Part shown: piece after piece, positions 1-7,143 of the stretch | Layout: every line of letters starts with the position of its first letter | Numbering within the stretch: position 1 is the stretch's first letter | Source of the DNA: Candidatus Kerfeldbacteria bacterium RIFOXYC2_FULL_38_9 | GTDB taxonomy: Bacteria > Patescibacteriota > Patescibacteriia > UBA9570 > XYC2-FULL-38-9 | Length of the DNA: 17,581 bases | Direction of reading: 5' to 3' | NCBI GenBank assembly: GCA_001818355.1 | Contig: MHKJ01000059.1 | Location: 6,979-24,559, forward strand | Made by a program: the position numbers and the translations under genes | The notes under the pieces: generated by a model | Told to the model about the DNA's origin: nothing | What the model saw: the letters and a program-made list of their open reading frames with translations, nothing else | The model's database searches: none

Positions 1-40
1 TTTTTGAAAAACGCGAGAAAAACTTAAAAGGATTTTTCAT
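1..40 (-). CDS. 5' end of an unidentified gene, running off the left edge
   Basis: An ATG at 40 on the minus strand opens a frame that stays open to the window edge. It reads MKNPFKFFSRFSK, a short basic and aromatic start. It lies 45 bp downstream of the secG stop on the same strand, with no terminator hairpin between, so it could be co-transcribed with secG. In Patescibacteria I recall peptide ABC transporter substrate-binding proteins sitting next to secG, and a basic N-terminus ahead of a membrane or signal segment would fit. Thirteen residues cannot establish identity. There is no Shine-Dalgarno sequence ahead of the ATG. Confidence 0.42.
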   Translation of the reverse strand, partial: MKNPFKFFSRFSK

Positions 41-85
41 CCCGGAACTTAATTTAATAACTTATAACTTATTGATAAAACATTT

Positions 86-304
86 TTAGATAAACATGCG
101 AGCGACAGCCAAGCCGATAAAAAGGACGGAAAGTATAATAGATAGAGTAAAAACACCTTTTTCCGCACCGCGACGAGTAGTGGCGATGTTTTCACCGCCT
201 CCTCCAAAAGCACTGCCCAAACCGTCTCCTTTTTGCTGTAACAAAATACTAACTACCAAGAGAATAGCTATCACTATTTGAGTAATGTCAAGAAATAGTT
301 TCAT
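86..304 (-). CDS. secG: Preprotein translocase subunit SecG
   Basis: SecG is the small accessory membrane subunit of the SecYEG protein-export channel. The 72-residue product, of normal family length, has two hydrophobic helices (about residues 3-22 and 51-70). Between them is the conserved cytoplasmic loop LLQQKGDGLGSAFGG followed by a basic TTRRGAEK stretch, the classic SecG signature. The start chosen is the ATG at 304. The frame extends upstream to an ATG at 349, but that codon sits on the -35 box of a very good promoter whose predicted start site (about 314) lies downstream of it, so it cannot be used from that transcript. No Shine-Dalgarno is visible; the leader would be about 10 nt. 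The gene originally followed the 1051-residue unknown gene at about 80 bp, and an insertion sequence now separates them. Confidence 0.93.
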   Translation of the reverse strand: MKLFLDITQIVIAILLVVSILLQQKGDGLGSAFGGGGENIATTRRGAEKGVFTLSIILSVLFIGLAVARMFI

Positions 305-320
305 ATTTTGATCAAGTGTT

Positions 321-349
321 ATCCTACCACAGCCTTGTTTTTCTGTCAA
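321..349 (-). promoter_or_regulatory. secG promoter (sigma70-type, extended -10)
   Basis: On the minus strand TTGACA (349-344), a 17-bp spacer and TAGGAT (326-321) form a near-consensus promoter, with TGG just before the -10 giving an extended -10 motif. Transcription should start near 314, ten or so bases before the secG ATG. The outermost -35 base is also the first base of the IS target duplication, so the insertion stopped exactly at the promoter edge and left the core intact. Confidence 0.8.
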
Positions 350-366
350 TTCAAAAGGGTAAATTG
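349..366. repeat. Target site duplication, left copy
   Basis: ATTCAAAAGGGTAAATTG occurs here and again at 1797-1814, bracketing the insertion sequence. The match is 18 bp. The final G may be the first base of the element, since both IS ends would then begin GTTA, making the true duplication 17 bp. Confidence 0.9.
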
Positions 367-375
367 TTATCTAAA

Positions 376-413
376 ATTGAAAGGTGGACTCATTTAAAGT
401 TGAAAACCGGACT
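376..413 (+). repeat. IS left end: two imperfect 15-bp transposase-site repeats
   Basis: ATTGAAAGGTGGACT (376-390) and GTTGAAAACCGGACT (399-413) lie in the same orientation, 23 bp start to start. Their shared pattern TTGAAA..NGGACT matches the pair in opposite orientation at the right end, as expected for transposase binding sites. Confidence 0.75.
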
Positions 414-446
414 TTCTGTGGATAAATTAGAATAGACACTATATAT

Positions 447-493
447 GCTTCATACTGCTGTGGTTAATAAATAACCATAAACAAAGTATGAGC
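447..493 (+). promoter_or_regulatory. Hairpin that can bury the transposase start codon
   Basis: GCT (447-449) plus CATACT (451-456), with one bulged T, is complementary to AGTATGAGC (485-493), which contains the transposase ATG at 488-490. Inside it TGGTTA (461-466) pairs with TAACCA (472-477). A transcript entering from outside the IS would fold the start codon into a stem. A promoter using the TATATAT run at 440-446 would start near 452, inside the left arm, and so weaken that fold. No good -35 accompanies that run, so the internal promoter is only a guess. Confidence 0.5.
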
Positions 494-1762
494 AATCAAC
501 AATTACACAAGCGGCTTAATGAGGAGGTGGTCATCAGCGTCTTAGAAAGGTATTTAACTCAAGATCTAACCATTGAGGAAACGATGCAATATTTAGACTT
601 AAAGCGATCTCGATTTTTTGAATTGTTAAAAGAATATCGTAATTCTGCCGACAGTCAATTTAGTATCGCCTACAAAAGACAAACACCAAAAAAAATTAAC
701 TCGCTTGCTGAAGAAAAAATATTAGCGGAACTTAAGGAAGAGAAAAAGTTAATTGACAACAAAGATATGCCAGTGCAGTTTTACAACTATTCAGCAGTTC
801 GTGATACTTTACTGCAAAAATATCAAATTAAAGTTTCTTTACCAACGATTATCAGTCGTGCTAAAGAACGTGGCTATTATTTAAAAAAAAGGACAAAACA
901 AATTCATGACCGAAAAGTAATAACCAATTTTGTCGGCGAGTTAGTTCAACATGATTCTTCTCACCATTTGTTTTCACCCTACATGGATGAAAAACTTTAC
1001 CTAATTACCAGTCTTGATGATTATTCACGTTTACTGCTGTTTGCTGATTTGTTTGAAAGGGAAAGTACCTGGAGGCATATTGAGGCTGTAAAATCAGTGG
1101 TTTTACCATATGGCGCTCCTTTTAAATATTATGCTGACCAGCACAGTATTTTTCGTTATGTAAAGAATAGAGACAAAAATTCTCCTTGGCATACTTATAC
1201 AAAATTTACAGACGACGTTAACCCTCAATGGAAACAGGTCTTAGAAGACTGTGGTATTAAAGTGATTTATGCTCTCTCGCCACAAGCCAAGGGTAAAATT
1301 GAGCGACCATATCGTTGGCTACAAGACAGGCTTGTTCGCACTGCCGCTAAAGAACAGATAACTACGATTGTCGAATTAAAAAAAGTTTTACAGCAATTAG
1401 TTGCACAATACAACAACCACTGGGTACATTCCACAACTCGCGAAGTACCAAGCATGCGTTTTGAAAGAGCTTTAAAAGAAAAACGATCATTATTTAAACC
1501 AATGAATTTCGACAAAAATGCAAAGCATATTGATGATGTATTTTGTTTGCGGGCCAAAAGAACCGTTGATGCTTACAGAAAAATATCTTTAGAAGGCACA
1601 AGCATTAATGTGCCAAAAGGTATACCCAGACAAACAGTTAATTTATGTATTGTTCCTATGCTAGAAAAAAATATTGCCCAAATTCGTTTTTGGCAAGGTG
1701 ATAATTACTTAGGCACTCAAAGCATATCCCTTCAAAATTTAAAAACAATAGTCCACTTTTGA
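488..1762 (+). CDS. DDE transposase of an IS1202/ISNCY-like element
   Basis: This 424-residue protein catalyses cut and strand transfer of the surrounding element. An N-terminal helix-turn-helix region (about 10-50: LTIEETMQYLDLKRSRFFELL) precedes a linker and a second DNA-binding-like segment. The RNase H-fold catalytic core shows QHDSSHH with D156, YYADQHSIF with D217, and SPQAKGKIERPYRWLQDRL with E272, giving a D-60-D-54-E layout. The phrases 'ADQHS' and 'SPQAKGKIER' are typical of ISNCY/IS1202 transposases rather than IS481. The length is full and the frame unbroken. Its TGA stop (1760-1762) lies inside the inner right-end repeat, so coding sequence and end site overlap. The ATG at 488 fits the N-terminal motif and has no Shine-Dalgarno. 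It points away from secG. Confidence 0.92.
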   Translation: MSNQQLHKRLNEEVVISVLERYLTQDLTIEETMQYLDLKRSRFFELLKEYRNSADSQFSIAYKRQTPKKINSLAEEKILAELKEEKKLIDNKDMPVQFYNYSAVRDTLLQKYQIKVSLPTIISRAKERGYYLKKRTKQIHDRKVITNFVGELVQHDSSHHLFSPYMDEKLYLITSLDDYSRLLLFADLFERESTWRHIEAVKSVVLPYGAPFKYYADQHSIFRYVKNRDKNSPWHTYTKFTDDVNPQWKQVLEDCGIKVIYALSPQAKGKIERPYRWLQDRLVRTAAKEQITTIVELKKVLQQLVAQYNNHWVHSTTREVPSMRFERALKEKRSLFKPMNFDKNAKHIDDVFCLRAKRTVDAYRKISLEGTSINVPKGIPRQTVNLCIVPMLEKNIAQIRFWQGDNYLGTQSISLQNLKTIVHF

Positions 1763-1786
1763 ACTTTACACAGTCCGGTTTTCAAC
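1750..1786 (-). repeat. IS right end: two imperfect 15-bp transposase-site repeats
   Basis: Read on the minus strand, GTTGAAAACCGGACT (1786-1772) is the outer site and GTTCAAAAGTGGACT (1764-1750) the inner, 22 bp start to start. The outer copy is identical to the inner copy of the left end. The transposase stop codon lies inside the inner copy. Confidence 0.75.
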
Positions 1787-1796
1787 TTTTCCTAAC

Positions 1797-1814
1797 ATTC
1801 AAAAGGGTAAATTG
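1797..1814. repeat. Target site duplication, right copy
   Basis: Identical in all 18 positions to 349-366. Joining the two copies restores a gap of roughly 80 bp between the stop of the 1051-residue gene and the secG start, with no hairpin terminator in it. The two genes may therefore have been partly co-transcribed before the insertion. Confidence 0.9.
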
Positions 1815-1832
1815 CGGAAAATTTTAAACAAA

Positions 1833-4800
1833 TTATTGCTTTTGAAGTCGAACGGCGGCTTGTGTCACCGAGGCTATAGCGGCCGGAGCTTGAGCTTGTT
1901 TTCTGGCTTCTAATTCAATCCTGGCACCAGTTAATTCCCTTTGATTAGAATCATCTTTGAGCCACAACAAAGCTGAGTTATGATCTTTTTTAACATCCGT
2001 ATATTGATCAAGTTGATCTTCAAGCTCTTTGGCTTTTCTTTGGCTTTCTTTTAGTTTTTTTGTTAAATCTTTGATAACAAAATATCTACTCCAACGCTTT
2101 TTGAGCTTAGAATCTTTATACCACCTTTTTTCAGCCTGCTTATCTTTTTGTTTCGTTAACCTGTCTGTTAAAATTAGAATTTCTTCATTAATTAATCTTT
2201 GATATTCTAAAGCCAACGCTCCAAATTCTTCTAATCGTTTTCTAATTGTCTCGATTTTTCCCCTTACCTCTCTTACCGGTCGTTCTGTTTCCCATTGTTT
2301 TTGCAAAACAACAGCTTGTTCTAAAACCGGCTGTAAGTCAGCTTGTATTAAACGACCTACAAGTTGCCTTACTGGCTCTAATTTTCTATATCTGGATTCT
2401 TCTTCAGTTGGAATCTGTCGCTCTCCGGCTGGTTTTGTATCGCTAATATAAATATCGTCCTGGACAATAAATCCCTGTTGGCTCATTAAAGCATCTAGCT
2501 CTTTTACTTGCAGTCCGAAAAGGGGCTGTAATTCTTGGTTTAAAGCAATGGCGCGTAAAGCTTGAAAAATAAACAACCGATTTTGAACAAAATTTCTGCT
2601 TTCGTGAAAAACCCCTCTTAAGGTATCAAAAGACAAGGCACCACAAACATAACCCAAATAAAAATTATTACCAACTCGATTGTCCCCTTTCATTTCAATT
2701 TTTTTTCTTACTAAATTCTCCAAACTTAAATCTCCTGGGGGATTTTGCGCTTTTACCGCCACCGCAACTTCAAAAGCCTGAAGAAATTCGTCTAATTCTT
2801 TTTTGATTGATTCTTGATCTGATTCAGCAAAACGAGCCACTCCTTGGGCTACCGTGCGTTGGGCAATAATAGTCAGTAATTTTTTTTGCACAACTTTTTG
2901 AGCTTCAGGAATGTCTAATTTCGATGAAAATTCATATTGTGAAATCGGTTTAACTAGAATCTCAAAAAACTTTCTCTGAGCAATATATCGATCCGGATCG
3001 TACATTAACAAAAATTGTTTTCTAAGGCTTTCTATGGTCATGCCTTCATACGGGAGCATCATTTCGACATTAAATATGTATGAAATAAGTTCAACATCAG
3101 TTGGTAAAGCATCAGCGTCTTTTAATTTTCTTTCAACTTCTGCCAGTTTTTTCTCTTCTGCTTGTTTTCTTTGTTGTACAACACCGTCTATTTCGGCAAT
3201 GGTTTTTTCCGCCTGTTGTTTGACATAATCCGCCTCTAAAGCATCAGCCGCTTTTTGGTTTTCCCTTTGAGTGCTTAACATATACATATTGCTTTGCGGA
3301 TCAACTACATATCCTTTATCGACTAATGCCTTGTCAAGCGCTCTAACATTAAGTTGCGGAAACAAACCTACGGTTCTTTTGTCAGTACCCAAAACTCGCA
3401 TAAACTGCAGGAGATGCAAACTATTATGTAAATTGGCGGGGGCATTATCCCTATATCTATCTAAAACAGCTAAAACATTTAAGGTATTATTCCACTGGTC
3501 TCTAACAAACCCATCTAAATGCTTCTGTGGATATCCATATTTGGCTAGTCTATTGTCCAAATTACCCAAAGCTGTATTTTGATAATTCTCCTGTCTTATT
3601 TCCCTTGCCCAAAAATAGGTTCGACACATATCTGAAAAATTATAGGTACCATTTAAACCTTGGTATTCTGCTGTTAAATATTCCATTCCCAACCTCATTA
3701 AAGCAACTTGAGCAATATGGTCTTCTGCTGTTTCTCTTTCCTCCCAGGGTAACTGTTCCGGGTGTAAGTATTTACCAGCCTTTTCTTTGGCTTCCAATTT
3801 TAGATTTATATAAGGAACTTGTTCGGGTTTATTTTTATAATATTCAAATACCCTTGCTAATAATTGATCCCTAACGCTATCATAACTATCTGGAGTAGGG
3901 TGAAACTGAGGATCTGCTTGTGCTTGTGCTTTCATAGCCAAAATCAGCTCAGCCTGAGTGGGCATTAAATGTTCTCTTTCCAAATAAGCAACCATTTCGG
4001 TAAATTTTTCTTGACGCGCTTCTTGTGTTTGCGCGGTTTCTGTTTTCATTCTCGCCGTCACCACACCAACACACTTAACAATATCTGCACCATTTAAACG
4101 ATCAAAAACCTGTTCTCTCTGGTTACCCATGGTGTCGTCGCGCACATAACCATTTTGCTCATCCCAATCAAAACCCAGCTGGTGCATCATGCTGTCCAAT
4201 TTTCTTGGATCGGCCTTTTCCAGTTCTTCAGGCTGTTGTGTTTCCGCAGGTTTTAATTCTGACAACTTTCTAATGGCGGTTAAAAGCCATAAAAAATTTT
4301 CAAATTCTTTTTCCGCGTCATCATTTTGAAAAGAAAACACTCGTCCTTTATCTTTGTTATTTATAAGACGACGATTGGCAAGTGCTTTAATAACTGCTGA
4401 CGTATCATTCCAAGAAACAATCATGTCGCCAAGCGCTGGGAGGCCTTGCAATTTTTGCGTATTATATAAAAAATGGTTAGTGTCATTGCGCTTCAATAAA
4501 TTTTCGTCAACAAAGCGATGTATGTCTTCACGGTTGTCTCGGTTAAAAGCTGGGGTATCACCGCCATTAAGAAAAAAATTCGGCGCATGATTACGAAAAG
4601 CAAGGTGGGGCAATTGTTCACTGGCCAAAACCATAATTGCCTCAACACCATGGCCATAAACATCTTTTTTTAAACGCATATCAAGTGGTTCGGCTCCACC
4701 CATACTTACCCACGCTCTTTTTTCTTCTAAATAACCAACCAAGCTTACTCCTTGTCTATCGAATTTGCCTTCTGTCAGAAGTTTTTCTTTATAATCCCGC

Positions 4801-4988
4801 TCTGCTTTTGGATAATCTGTTTCGGGGTTAGAATACACTCCTCCAGAGTGTTGCCGCATCCAATGAATAACTTCTGCCGGATAAACAGATGCGTTTTGGC
4901 GTTCTAAAAAACTATCCAATAATTCCAAGGGGCTTTTTTCTCTCCTTTCTTGTAATGGTTTTTGTCCTCCTTGTCCTGGTTCTATCAT
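1833..4988 (-). CDS. Large soluble protein of unknown function with internal repeats (1051 aa)
   Basis: I do not recognise this protein. It has no signal peptide and no membrane helix, so it is probably cytoplasmic. Similar openings recur at about residues 34 (YPAEVIHWM), 183 (LPALGDMIVSW), 342 (MPTQAELILAM) and 628 (LPTDVELISYI). Three of these blocks close with a similar tail near 264 (KLDSMMHQLGFDWD), 550 (ALDKALVDKGYVVD) and 831 (ELDALMSQQGFIVQ), each followed by a Y-containing strand-like stretch. Residues 575-625 and 895-1000 are rich in K, E and Q and look like coiled coil. I see no Walker A motif, protease triad, nuclease signature or zinc ligands. The ATG at 4988 is the first in frame and follows a strong promoter by about 37 nt. 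Base composition matches its neighbours. A structural or scaffold-like role is possible but unsupported. Confidence 0.85.
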   Translation of the reverse strand: MIEPGQGGQKPLQERREKSPLELLDSFLERQNASVYPAEVIHWMRQHSGGVYSNPETDYPKAERDYKEKLLTEGKFDRQGVSLVGYLEEKRAWVSMGGAEPLDMRLKKDVYGHGVEAIMVLASEQLPHLAFRNHAPNFFLNGGDTPAFNRDNREDIHRFVDENLLKRNDTNHFLYNTQKLQGLPALGDMIVSWNDTSAVIKALANRRLINNKDKGRVFSFQNDDAEKEFENFLWLLTAIRKLSELKPAETQQPEELEKADPRKLDSMMHQLGFDWDEQNGYVRDDTMGNQREQVFDRLNGADIVKCVGVVTARMKTETAQTQEARQEKFTEMVAYLEREHLMPTQAELILAMKAQAQADPQFHPTPDSYDSVRDQLLARVFEYYKNKPEQVPYINLKLEAKEKAGKYLHPEQLPWEERETAEDHIAQVALMRLGMEYLTAEYQGLNGTYNFSDMCRTYFWAREIRQENYQNTALGNLDNRLAKYGYPQKHLDGFVRDQWNNTLNVLAVLDRYRDNAPANLHNSLHLLQFMRVLGTDKRTVGLFPQLNVRALDKALVDKGYVVDPQSNMYMLSTQRENQKAADALEADYVKQQAEKTIAEIDGVVQQRKQAEEKKLAEVERKLKDADALPTDVELISYIFNVEMMLPYEGMTIESLRKQFLLMYDPDRYIAQRKFFEILVKPISQYEFSSKLDIPEAQKVVQKKLLTIIAQRTVAQGVARFAESDQESIKKELDEFLQAFEVAVAVKAQNPPGDLSLENLVRKKIEMKGDNRVGNNFYLGYVCGALSFDTLRGVFHESRNFVQNRLFIFQALRAIALNQELQPLFGLQVKELDALMSQQGFIVQDDIYISDTKPAGERQIPTEEESRYRKLEPVRQLVGRLIQADLQPVLEQAVVLQKQWETERPVREVRGKIETIRKRLEEFGALALEYQRLINEEILILTDRLTKQKDKQAEKRWYKDSKLKKRWSRYFVIKDLTKKLKESQRKAKELEDQLDQYTDVKKDHNSALLWLKDDSNQRELTGARIELEARKQAQAPAAIASVTQAAVRLQKQ

Positions 4989-5031
4989 AAATTTAAATTT
5001 TAAAAAAATAACCGAATTTTATCTTAATGTA

Positions 5032-5060
5032 ATAATATCACAATTTCTCTTAAAAGTCAA
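5032..5060 (-). promoter_or_regulatory. Promoter of the 1051-residue gene
   Basis: On the minus strand TTGACT (5060-5055), a 17-bp spacer and TATTAT (5037-5032), with TGA immediately before the -10 as an extended element. Start predicted near 5025, giving an AT-rich leader of about 37 nt without a Shine-Dalgarno. It is back to back with the GT87 promoter. Confidence 0.75.
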
Positions 5061-5097
5061 GAAAAAATGGATCAAACCAGGCAAAACATTAAAAAAC

Positions 5098-5127
5098 TTG
5101 CAATATTAAGGCATTTACTTATACAAT
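5098..5127 (+). promoter_or_regulatory. Promoter of the GT87-GT2 operon
   Basis: TTGCAA (5098-5103) is followed by the overlapping -10 candidates TATACA (5120-5125, spacer 16) and TACAAT (5122-5127, spacer 18). Either would start transcription at about 5132-5134, only 3-5 bases before the GTG start codon at 5137. Confidence 0.55.
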
Positions 5128-5136
5128 GGATTAACT

Positions 5137-6390
5137 GTGCAAAATACTTCACAAAAATTTACTTTAATATGTGTGGCTTTGGCCTTTATTTGGGTTAATG
5201 CTTGGCGTCCTTATGTTTTAAATGAAAAATTTTATGGTCGAGGTGATTTTGCGGTTTTTTATTCTGCCACTCAAGTAAGTTTATTAGGCCAGGATCCTTA
5301 TGTAAGTAAAAATTTAAAACCTATCATTCGTAAAAATCGCTCGTCCTCGGGCGCTTTTCGTTATTTATATCCACCAACAGCCCTACCCTTTTTTCTACCC
5401 TTGCTCATGTTTACGCCAAAACACGCGGCTTATGTTTGGGGGATATTAAATATTCTGTTTGTGGGAGCGTTAATTTGGCTGATGCAGTCAATTTTAAAAA
5501 AACGCTTTTCTATCAATGAGTGGCTGGCCATAGGCACAGGGCTGGTGATTTTTGGTCCCATTTTTACCAATAACCGTTTAGGCCAAATCAATATTGCTCT
5601 TAGTTTGCTAATCGTGGGCACCATGGTATTGGCTCAAAAGAAAAAATGGCTGTGGAGCGGCCTGCCCTTGGCAATTGCGACTATGCTAAAAGTATTCCCG
5701 GGTGTGGTTATTGTCCATTATCTTATTTCCCGCCAATGGAAAATGGTCATTTCTTTTATGCTTTGGTGTCTGGCGATCATAATGACAACCCTGGTTTTAT
5801 TTTCGAAACAAATTTTTGTTTTTTATACTACGAGTAGTGCATTTGGTGTAGTCAAAAACGGCATCAATGCCAAAATAATGGAGATTGCCAAATTTGATAA
5901 CGGCACCTTAAATGGCGCCCTGCATCGTTTGGTGATGATTATCAGCCCAGAACACCTTAACGAACTTGCAGGATACATTAGTGTTACGCGTTTGATAATC
6001 GTGGCTGGCTTGGGTGTTGTTATTTTACTGATCAACCTCAAAACCAAAATACCAACTATCTACAGCGTGTCTTTGTGGCTGGCTTGGGTACTATTTTCAG
6101 CTACAGCCATTCATACGCAATATTTTGTTTTACTCCTTCCTTTGTTGGTAGCTTTGTTAATCAAACCTCCTGAAATTTTGCAGAAAAAATGGTGCGAAGT
6201 TGCCATGATGATATCGTTTGTGCTGATTAGTTTTTCTTTTTTGCGATTTTTTCCTTCGTGGATAAAACATTCTTTTCTTTTTACCTTGCCGTTTTCTTTT
6301 ATAGCCAATTGTATCCTTCTAGGGCTTTTGTTATATTATGGATACCGATTGTGGCAGGAAAAAAAACAAACTAACTATGTCTCGGATTGA
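5137..6390 (+). CDS. GT87 (DUF2029) polyprenol-phosphate-dependent membrane glycosyltransferase
   Basis: This is a 417-residue integral membrane protein with roughly ten hydrophobic helices. Family marks are GRGDFAVFYSA with the likely catalytic D37 in the first outer loop, GQDPYV (51-56), the YLYPPTALPF block (77-86), GQIN (149-152) and LKVFPG (184-189). In known GT87 enzymes such as mycobacterial PimE, a sugar (usually mannose) is moved from polyprenyl phosphate to a glycolipid or glycan on the outer membrane face. The sugar and acceptor here are unknown. The GTG at 5137 is chosen because no in-frame ATG lies upstream and the promoter fixes the 5' end within a few bases. The 3' end overlaps the GT2 gene by 14 bp, indicating translational coupling and a joint pathway. 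Confidence 0.82.
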   Translation: MQNTSQKFTLICVALAFIWVNAWRPYVLNEKFYGRGDFAVFYSATQVSLLGQDPYVSKNLKPIIRKNRSSSGAFRYLYPPTALPFFLPLLMFTPKHAAYVWGILNILFVGALIWLMQSILKKRFSINEWLAIGTGLVIFGPIFTNNRLGQINIALSLLIVGTMVLAQKKKWLWSGLPLAIATMLKVFPGVVIVHYLISRQWKMVISFMLWCLAIIMTTLVLFSKQIFVFYTTSSAFGVVKNGINAKIMEIAKFDNGTLNGALHRLVMIISPEHLNELAGYISVTRLIIVAGLGVVILLINLKTKIPTIYSVSLWLAWVLFSATAIHTQYFVLLLPLLVALLIKPPEILQKKWCEVAMMISFVLISFSFLRFFPSWIKHSFLFTLPFSFIANCILLGLLLYYGYRLWQEKKQTNYVSD

Positions 6391-7087
6391 ACTTATTATT
6401 CCGGCCTTTAATGAAGAAAAAAGAATAGGTAAAACTTTAAAGGCTTATCTTGATTTTTTTGGAGAAGAATTGCGCTGCACCGTAGTATTAAACGGTTGTT
6501 ATGACCAAACCAAAGAGGTGGTGGAAAAATTAGCCAAACAGTTTCCTGAACGCGTACATCTTTGGGATTTAAAAACAACCACCGGCAAAGGACGGGCTAT
6601 TCGTTACGGCTGGCGTAATGCTGATGCTGATTATTTGGGATTTGTGGATGCGGACTGTGCTACCACGCCGCCTGAATTTGCCAAGTTAATAACGGCCATT
6701 AAAAATTATGATGGCGCAATTGCTTCTCGTTTTCTCAAGGGCGCCACAGTGCATCAGCGACAGTCGATTTTGCGCACTTGGCTAAGCCACGGATTTATTA
6801 TGTTTGTACGATTTTTATTTCGCCTGCCTTTTTATGACACCCAGTGCGGGGCTAAACTGTTTACCAAAAAGGCGATAAAGAATATTTTGCCCAAATTAAA
6901 AGAAGATGGCATGATTTTTGATGTGGAACTGTTGTGGAAATTACACCAAGCGGGCAATAAAATAATCGAAGTGCCAACGGCATGGACCGATCAACCCGGA
7001 TCAAATTCTTTAGGCACCAAAAAACAATTTTTAACTCAAGCTTTGAAGATGTTGCAACAATTATTTCGCTTACGGCACCAAAATTAA
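6377..7087 (+). CDS. GT2 glycosyltransferase, polyprenyl/dolichyl-phosphate hexose synthase type
   Basis: A 236-residue GT-A fold enzyme. It has the nucleotide-sugar opening ELIIPAFNEEKRI (5-17), TGKGRAIRYG (69-78) and the metal-binding FVDADC motif with D91 and D93. A QCGAKLF segment and the EDGMIFDVELLW acceptor region follow. This pattern matches the dolichyl-phosphate beta-glucosyltransferase (ALG5-like) branch, which moves a sugar from a nucleotide donor to polyprenyl phosphate at the inner membrane face. There is no C-terminal membrane domain. The frame extends upstream to an ATG at 6338, but homology begins at MSRIEL, so 6377 is chosen. The gene overlaps the GT87 gene by 14 bp. The likely logic is that this enzyme charges the lipid carrier and the GT87 enzyme spends it. 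Sugar identity cannot be read from sequence. Confidence 0.85.
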   Translation: MSRIELIIPAFNEEKRIGKTLKAYLDFFGEELRCTVVLNGCYDQTKEVVEKLAKQFPERVHLWDLKTTTGKGRAIRYGWRNADADYLGFVDADCATTPPEFAKLITAIKNYDGAIASRFLKGATVHQRQSILRTWLSHGFIMFVRFLFRLPFYDTQCGAKLFTKKAIKNILPKLKEDGMIFDVELLWKLHQAGNKIIEVPTAWTDQPGSNSLGTKKQFLTQALKMLQQLFRLRHQN

Positions 7088-7107
7088 CAATTGGACAAGG
7101 ATTTTGC

Positions 7108-7135
7108 TTTACACCTTCAAAAAAACCTGTATAAT
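7108..7135 (+). promoter_or_regulatory. Promoter of the CBS-transporter operon
   Basis: TTTACA (7108-7113), a 16-bp spacer and a perfect TATAAT (7130-7135). The predicted start is 7142-7143 and the ATG begins at 7144, so the mRNA is expected to be leaderless or nearly so. Confidence 0.75.
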
Positions 7136-7143
7136 AAAATCGT

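Larger units (their letters stand above)
366..1796 (+). mobile_element. Complete insertion sequence, IS1202/ISNCY-like, about 1.43 kb
   Basis: The element carries one transposase gene and is flanked by 17-18 bp direct repeats. Its ends are inverted: both read GTTA, three variable bases, then AAA, followed by a motif of the GTTGAAAACCGGACT type. An 18-bp perfect inverted repeat pairs 396-413 with 1772-1789. Long target duplications are a known trait of the IS1202 group; from memory, subgroups differ by duplication length, one being about 15-18 bp. Intact ends, an intact open frame and identical flanking repeats indicate a recent and possibly active insertion. It lies between secG and the 1051-residue gene, on the opposite strand to both. 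Confidence 0.88.

Noticed and set aside
305..349. SecG start at the ATG at 349
   Set aside because: That codon overlaps the -35 box and lies upstream of the predicted transcript start. Removing 15 residues gives the normal SecG N-terminus MKLFLDITQ.
349..366. A Xer/dif recombination site as the IS target
   Set aside because: Some IS1202-group elements insert next to Xer sites, so I looked for the two-armed dif pattern on both flanks. I saw no convincing 11-6-11 arrangement.
3034..4831. Several plus-strand frames of 60-115 codons opposite the 1051-residue gene
   Set aside because: They have shadow-like composition, no promoter and no recognisable domains, and the minus-strand gene covers them entirely.
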